Below are positions 5,833 to 8,575 of a DNA stretch of 8,575 bases, piece by piece; within the stretch, counting starts at the first letter, position 1, and every line of letters starts with the position of its first letter. The notes below the pieces were generated by a model that saw only the letters and a list, made by a program, of their open reading frames with translations, was not told the DNA's origin and made no database searches. Both the position numbers and the translations under genes were made by a program. Origin of the DNA: an uncultured Rhodopirellula sp. (lineage in GTDB: Bacteria > Planctomycetota > Planctomycetia > Pirellulales > Pirellulaceae); contig CAJXTM010000107.1 of the NCBI GenBank assembly GCA_913061385.1, positions 1 through 8,575 on the forward strand. Direction: 5' to 3'.

Positions 5833-6680
5833 CTAATTACGCTTTACTTCGATCACATCGCCACCTTTGGGCTCTCCCTTGCCGTAACAAACCAGATCGA
5901 GAAACTGATTGAAAGCCTCGTAGGTCGCTTTGTCCCGCGTACGGGGAGCAAATAGCACACGTTTGCCCGGGATATGCCCCATGGAATCGATAAAGACCAT
6001 CTTGCTCCATATCTGCTTCTGTTTGAACGTTTCCTGCATATCACGCCCCTGCTGGGCTGGCGTCGCAGGATGTTCCTTTTTGCCGCCGTACATGACGAAA
6101 CCGGGGGCATCTTTGGCACCCACATTCCTCAGAACATAGCGGGGCAAGTAGGGACTATTGCCAAACCAACCCACAATGTTGAGCTTATCTGGTTTGTATT
6201 TGGCATCGGCGGGCCAGTTCCATTTCTTGTTGTAGGCAATCTGGGCGCTGATGTACCCTCCGGCAGACGCGCCGGTGGCGATAATCCTGCTGGGATCGCC
6301 ACCGTATTGTGCAGCATTGGCCTGGAGGTAAGCGACCGCCATGGCCACGTCGAGGGTACAATCGTCCTTGGTGATCGATGTTCCCTCTTGCTTCAGTCGG
6401 TAGTTTGGCGAAACAACGATACAACGATACAACCCTTCGCCATGTAGACATCTCGCATGTCCTTGTTGCAATAGGCCTTGCTGCCATTTTTGAATGCGCC
6501 GCCATGAATCGTGAACACGATAGGAGCATTCTTGAAGTCAAGGTCCCAATAGACATCCAAAACATTCCGCTCATGCTTGCCATACGAAACATTCTTGTCG
6601 ACCTTGACCTCTGCATGAAGATTCGTTGCAAACAGCCACAGACCAACGGCAATAACAGTTTTGGTCATCAGCATCTTCAC
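5833..6680 (-). pseudogene. Secreted alpha/beta-hydrolase esterase (BD-FAE/carboxylesterase type), frameshifted by an 8-bp duplication
   Basis: Two overlapping minus-strand frames together make one protein. The first starts at GTG 6680, seven bases after AGGA (ATG at 6674 and 6668 are in frame), has a signal peptide (TKTVIAVGLWLF, cut after HA at residue 23), then NVLDVYWD and the oxyanion motif HGGAF (59-63). It runs into SLFRQTTD and a stop. The second frame carries on with IVVSPNYRL, GGDPSRIIATGASAGG (nucleophile Ser136), and DSMGHIPG (probable catalytic His233) to the TAG at 5833. Removing one 8-bp copy at 6417-6432 joins them into 279 residues, normal for secreted esterases of this group. 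At the usual acidic site the sequence reads GGKKEHPATPAQQ; Glu200 is the only candidate. Relatives hydrolyse acetyl, feruloyl or other carboxyl esters on plant or algal polysaccharides. The sequence is otherwise intact, so the break is recent or technical. Confidence 0.88.
6409..6432. repeat. Three tandem 8-mers that cause the esterase frameshift
   Basis: On the plus strand CGAAACAA (6409-6416) is followed by CGATACAA twice (6417-6424 and 6425-6432). In coding sense this is TTGTATCG, TTGTATCG, TTGTTTCG. With only one TTGTATCG the frame reads GCIVVSPNYRL, the expected strand and loop of the hydrolase fold; the extra copy shifts the frame by +8. This is typical of replication slippage, in the cell or during amplification. 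Confidence 0.92.
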
Positions 6681-7022
6681 GATTGAATCCTGATTCACTG
6701 GTGCCACGGGTAGCTATTCGGCCGAACCCGGGTGGGTGTCTGAGAGAATTTTTACCAGACAGCACACCACCAATTTGAGACGGTTCTGACACAACGCGTC
6801 CGGCCCAGGTTTTCTACAGTCGAGTACAAAGTAAAAGTGGCAGCCAAATAACCCTACCTGAAGATACAACACTTACACAACATTTCGCTCTACTGTGGCA
6901 TGAAGTAACTGTGGCATGAAATGTCCTGACTTTCCGTAACGGGCAGCAGTGTGATCATCATATGGCAGGCGAGTCTGGCGGTCGAAGGAACGCCCCCGAC
7001 TTCCGCACCTGGCGGTGGACCC
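6681..7022. other. Gap upstream of the esterase pseudogene
   Basis: Around 340 bases with no supportable gene. AGGA at 6688-6691 (minus strand) is the ribosome binding site for the esterase start at 6680. No convincing sigma-70 promoter is visible for it. A direct repeat lies at 6892-6920. Overlapping minus-strand open frames between 6873 and 7172 have no ribosome binding site or recognisable domain, and their products read like the reverse of the recombinase-associated remnant described next. Confidence 0.4.
6892..6920. repeat. 13-bp direct repeat with 16-bp period
   Basis: ACTGTGGCATGAA occurs at 6892-6904 and again at 6908-6920, separated by GTA. Two tandem copies could be a protein-binding pair or a slippage product. 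No gene start lies close enough to assign it a role. Confidence 0.75.
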
Positions 7023-7145
7023 AAGTGGCATGAGCAACTTAGCGGAGTCGATTGCACCTGTGTCGGTCGTGTCCTGCGCCTTCCGTCTATGGCTCCGGGA
7101 ATCGCAGAACGAATTCTTGATATCAGCGAGTCTGGCAAGACCTGA
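7023..7145 (+). pseudogene. Remnant of a recombinase-associated helix-turn-helix protein
   Basis: The plus-strand frame open from 6951 to the stop at 7143-7145 contains, from residue 25, KWHEQLSGVDCTCVGRVLRL followed by PSMAPGIAERILD. This closely follows a conserved pattern in small proteins and C-terminal regions associated with serine recombinases of mobile elements, in the style RW-x-x-x-L...GV-x-x-x-YVGRVLRL-x-x-LAP-x-IVE-x-ILDG. About 14 residues that normally lie between the first helix and the helix-turn-helix are missing here, and the usual sequence after ILDG is lost. The frame before residue 25 is not recognisable. The match is from memory of the family and no recombinase catalytic domain is present, so I call it a decayed fragment of a mobile-element gene. 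Confidence 0.5.
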
Positions 7146-7613
7146 CTCGCGTCTGCTAACTCCATCTTGCAATCGTTATAGGGATCGATCGCAGATTAGG
7201 TATCTCAAAACGGTGCAGTCACAGGTCCAAGTTCAGTGGAACACCACGATTGAAACACTGTAGAAGCATCAGGGTCACGTAGCGATATTGAGGTCAGCGA
7301 TCGGAAGATACCTGAACAGTTACTGCCGTTGGTGTACCCCGAACGGTGCAAACTGGCAGCAGTGAAAATCGGTCTCAAGACGCCCAGTCTGGCACGGCAC
7401 CCCTCGCACTGGCCTACCAAGTCTTCGTGCGAAGGATTGCAAAACGGCTCCTTGGAAGACCAACTGACCATGAACAAAAAGAAACGAAATCACTTGGGTA
7501 AATCATCGCTGAAATGAGCGGGATCAACGAATTGCGCCGTCAACACGATGGACAATGAACAGATACAATATTTTCGCCGCACAAGCTTGCTGGCTGATGA
7601 GCAGCTCAAATGA
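7146..7613 (+). other. Gene-free stretch of about 470 bases
   Basis: No gene or RNA is supported. A plus-strand frame is open from about 7254 to 7517 and contains an ATG at 7329 (62 codons), and the minus strand is open over 7205-7477, but neither product has a signal peptide, a domain motif or a ribosome binding site. The plus frame ends in a basic stretch (MNKKKRNH from 7470) that faintly resembles the start of a transposase OrfA; this is too little to call. Confidence 0.35.
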
Positions 7614-7874
7614 TTGCCAGGCGTTTACCGAAGATTGCTGGTGATACTTAAGACAGTTTTCACACTCTCAATTGCTTTGTCCTTCATCCATGTTCACGCA
7701 AATGCACAGGGCAACAAGTACCTTGTTAGTGACTACAAGCAGTTTTGTCAGAATGCTGGATCGAAGAACACAGACAAACTAAAAAAAATTTCCGGACCAA
7801 CAACAGCAGCTTCAAAACGAGGCAAGTCACAGGGTAAAACATGGCTCGTTTCTTTGGGCGATACTGGTTTCTGA
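7614..7874 (+). CDS. Possible small secreted protein (doubtful)
   Basis: The frame opens with TTG at 7614 and has an in-frame GTG at 7641. From the GTG it reads VILKTVFTLSIALSFIHVHANA, a good signal-peptide pattern with cleavage after ANA, then QGNKYLVSDYKQFCQNAG and a basic, Lys- and Ser-rich stretch up to TGA 7872-7874. No Shine-Dalgarno sequence is convincing for either start. The same frame stays open after that TGA for 69 more codons to TAG 8082-8084, so this may be a longer gene broken by one nonsense change. No family is recognised. It is listed because of the signal peptide, not because of homology. Confidence 0.3.
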   Translation: MPGVYRRLLVILKTVFTLSIALSFIHVHANAQGNKYLVSDYKQFCQNAGSKNTDKLKKISGPTTAASKRGKSQGKTWLVSLGDTGF

Positions 7875-8281
7875 ATTTCAATCGAGAACAGAATCACTAA
7901 AGCGTTTTCAACTTTGGGAAAAAATCCCGAAACTTGCAAAGGCAAAATAGGCAAGTCATTCTTCGTACTGCAACTGGTGTCCAAGGGTCACAACTCTGCA
8001 AAGACGCGGATGTTTCCCTTAAATCATGTGGCAGCCAATTCAGTGATCTCCACAGCAGATGGAACACACATAAAAACCGGCTAGAAGCGTTGAGCTCATG
8101 TAGGAGGGTAAGACCATGCACGGCGATGCATGAGCCTTGATCGTTTTCGATAGCGTCCGACATGTTGGGAATGAGTGGCGTAGCGAAACAGACGACGAAA
8201 AGAAACCAGCGGCATAAAAAAGGGGACGGTGGAAAACTGACGGCACAAGCGTCAGGCATCATCAATGCCACTGTTCCCTAA
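7875..8281. other. Region of about 400 bases without a supported gene
   Basis: Apart from the hairpin at 8094-8135 I see no feature I can defend. A minus-strand frame of 124 codons (8271-7897) is rich in Cys, Leu, Phe and Trp in a way typical of antisense noise, and it has no ribosome binding site. Short plus-strand frames (7934-8140 and 8163-8279) are equally unsupported. Confidence 0.35.
8094..8135 (+). promoter_or_regulatory. Nested inverted repeats around an AGGAGG sequence
   Basis: GCTCATG (8094-8100) can pair with CATGAGC (8129-8135). Inside it, CATGCA (8115-8120) can pair with TGCATG (8127-8132) around CGGCGA. The two right arms overlap, so the pairings compete. AGGAGG at 8102-8107 lies nine bases before ATG 8116, which reads only five codons (MHGDA). 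This looks like a translation-control or leader-peptide arrangement, but no substantial coding frame follows it, so its role is open. Confidence 0.3.
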
Positions 8282-8416
8282 CTAGCTCAAGCCACCATGT
8301 CTTTCCCTTTCCCCCACCGATTTCCTTGCACACCTTGGTCGTAGATTTCCCAGAGTCAATCCAACTTCGACTTCCCGAAGTTGGTAGATGATCGCGTCGG
8401 CAGAACCGCGTTTTCG
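8282..8416 (-). pseudogene. Remnant of an IS3-family transposase OrfA
   Basis: On the minus strand RKRGSADAIIYQLREVEVGLTLG (8416-8348) follows the start of IS3-family OrfA helix-turn-helix proteins (RKRFS-x-EQII-x-KLREAEV-x-L-x-QGK). A one-base shift to the frame beginning at 8351 then gives GKSTTKVCKEIG, the next conserved piece, and the original frame resumes with GERERHGGLS, which matches RWR-x-x-YGGL-x, before TAG at 8282-8284. The segment VSEQTYYRW, which normally joins the last two, is missing. The fragment has therefore lost bases and changed frame twice. No OrfB, DDE residues or terminal inverted repeats are visible in the remaining sequence. Confidence 0.65.
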
Positions 8417-8531
8417 AATGCCGTTTCGCCCTTGGACAGCGTTGTGGGAACCGAAAACCAACTCAACGACGGGACTCAATTAAGGGGCAAGTCCGTTGTG
8501 ATTTTGGCATTCCTCTGGCGCACTTATGTAC

Positions 8532-8575
8532 CTGTCTCTTATACACATCTGACGCTGCCGACGACTCCTTACGTG
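8532..8575. other. Nextera adapter: mosaic end, i5 index, P5 start (sequencing artefact)
   Basis: Bases 8532-8550 are the 19-bp Tn5 mosaic end in reverse orientation, and 8551-8564 complete the reverse complement of the Nextera read-1 adapter. Bases 8565-8572 (CTCCTTAC) are in the i5 index position, and GTG at 8573-8575 is the first part of the reverse-complemented P5 primer. Together with the left end this shows an amplified tagmentation product read from primer to primer. Confidence 0.97.

Noticed and set aside
7470..7517. Possible transposase start MNKKKRNH
   Set aside because: Only about 15 residues before a stop; the similarity to OrfA starts is too short.
7897..8271. Minus-strand frame of 124 codons
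   Set aside because: Cys/Trp/Phe-rich product without a domain or ribosome binding site; it overlaps other equally open frames.

Overview
The window is one DNA fragment of about 8.48 kb (49-8531) with intact Illumina Nextera adapter sequence at both ends (1-48 and 8532-8575). These adapters are library artefacts, not genomic DNA. The insert has moderate GC, weak Shine-Dalgarno signals, long non-coding gaps and large secreted proteins. The gene content (a DUF2341-LamG-esterase protein, an FGE-sulfatase C-terminal fragment with a characteristic ending, a planctomycete-style secreted hypothetical) suggests a member of Planctomycetota, perhaps Pirellula/Rhodopirellula-like. That placement is inference from protein style; there is no rRNA or marker gene here.

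Layout. Left end (49-1501): the 5' part of a secreted hypothetical protein on the minus strand, a small secreted protein on the plus strand (783-1115), and a CAU-anticodon tRNA on the minus strand (1428-1501) that looks more like tRNA-Ile2 than elongator Met. Next (1630-2344) is a decayed stretch holding the 3' end of a tyrosine recombinase whose nucleophile position reads Cys, a tiny ORF with a strong ribosome binding site, and a C-terminal fragment of a formylglycine-generating-enzyme-like (FGE-sulfatase) protein.

The centre (2639-6680) carries the only large genes. A 1024-residue secreted carbohydrate esterase (DUF2341, LamG, Ig-like domains, SASA/SGNH hydrolase) is convergent with a secreted alpha/beta-hydrolase esterase. 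The latter is broken by an exact 8-bp tandem duplication; removing one copy restores a 279-residue protein. Together they look like a small polysaccharide-deacetylation or esterase locus.

The right end (6681-8531) is mostly gene-free. It holds a remnant of a recombinase-associated helix-turn-helix protein, a doubtful small secreted ORF, a hairpin enclosing a ribosome-binding-like sequence, and a fragment of an IS3-family OrfA. Mobile-element remnants thus lie on both sides of the esterase pair, which fits an eroded accessory region. I found no CRISPR array, intact insertion sequence, toxin-antitoxin pair or recognisable defence system. The window does not convincingly show a new system; its best leads are the duplication-broken esterase and the remnants.
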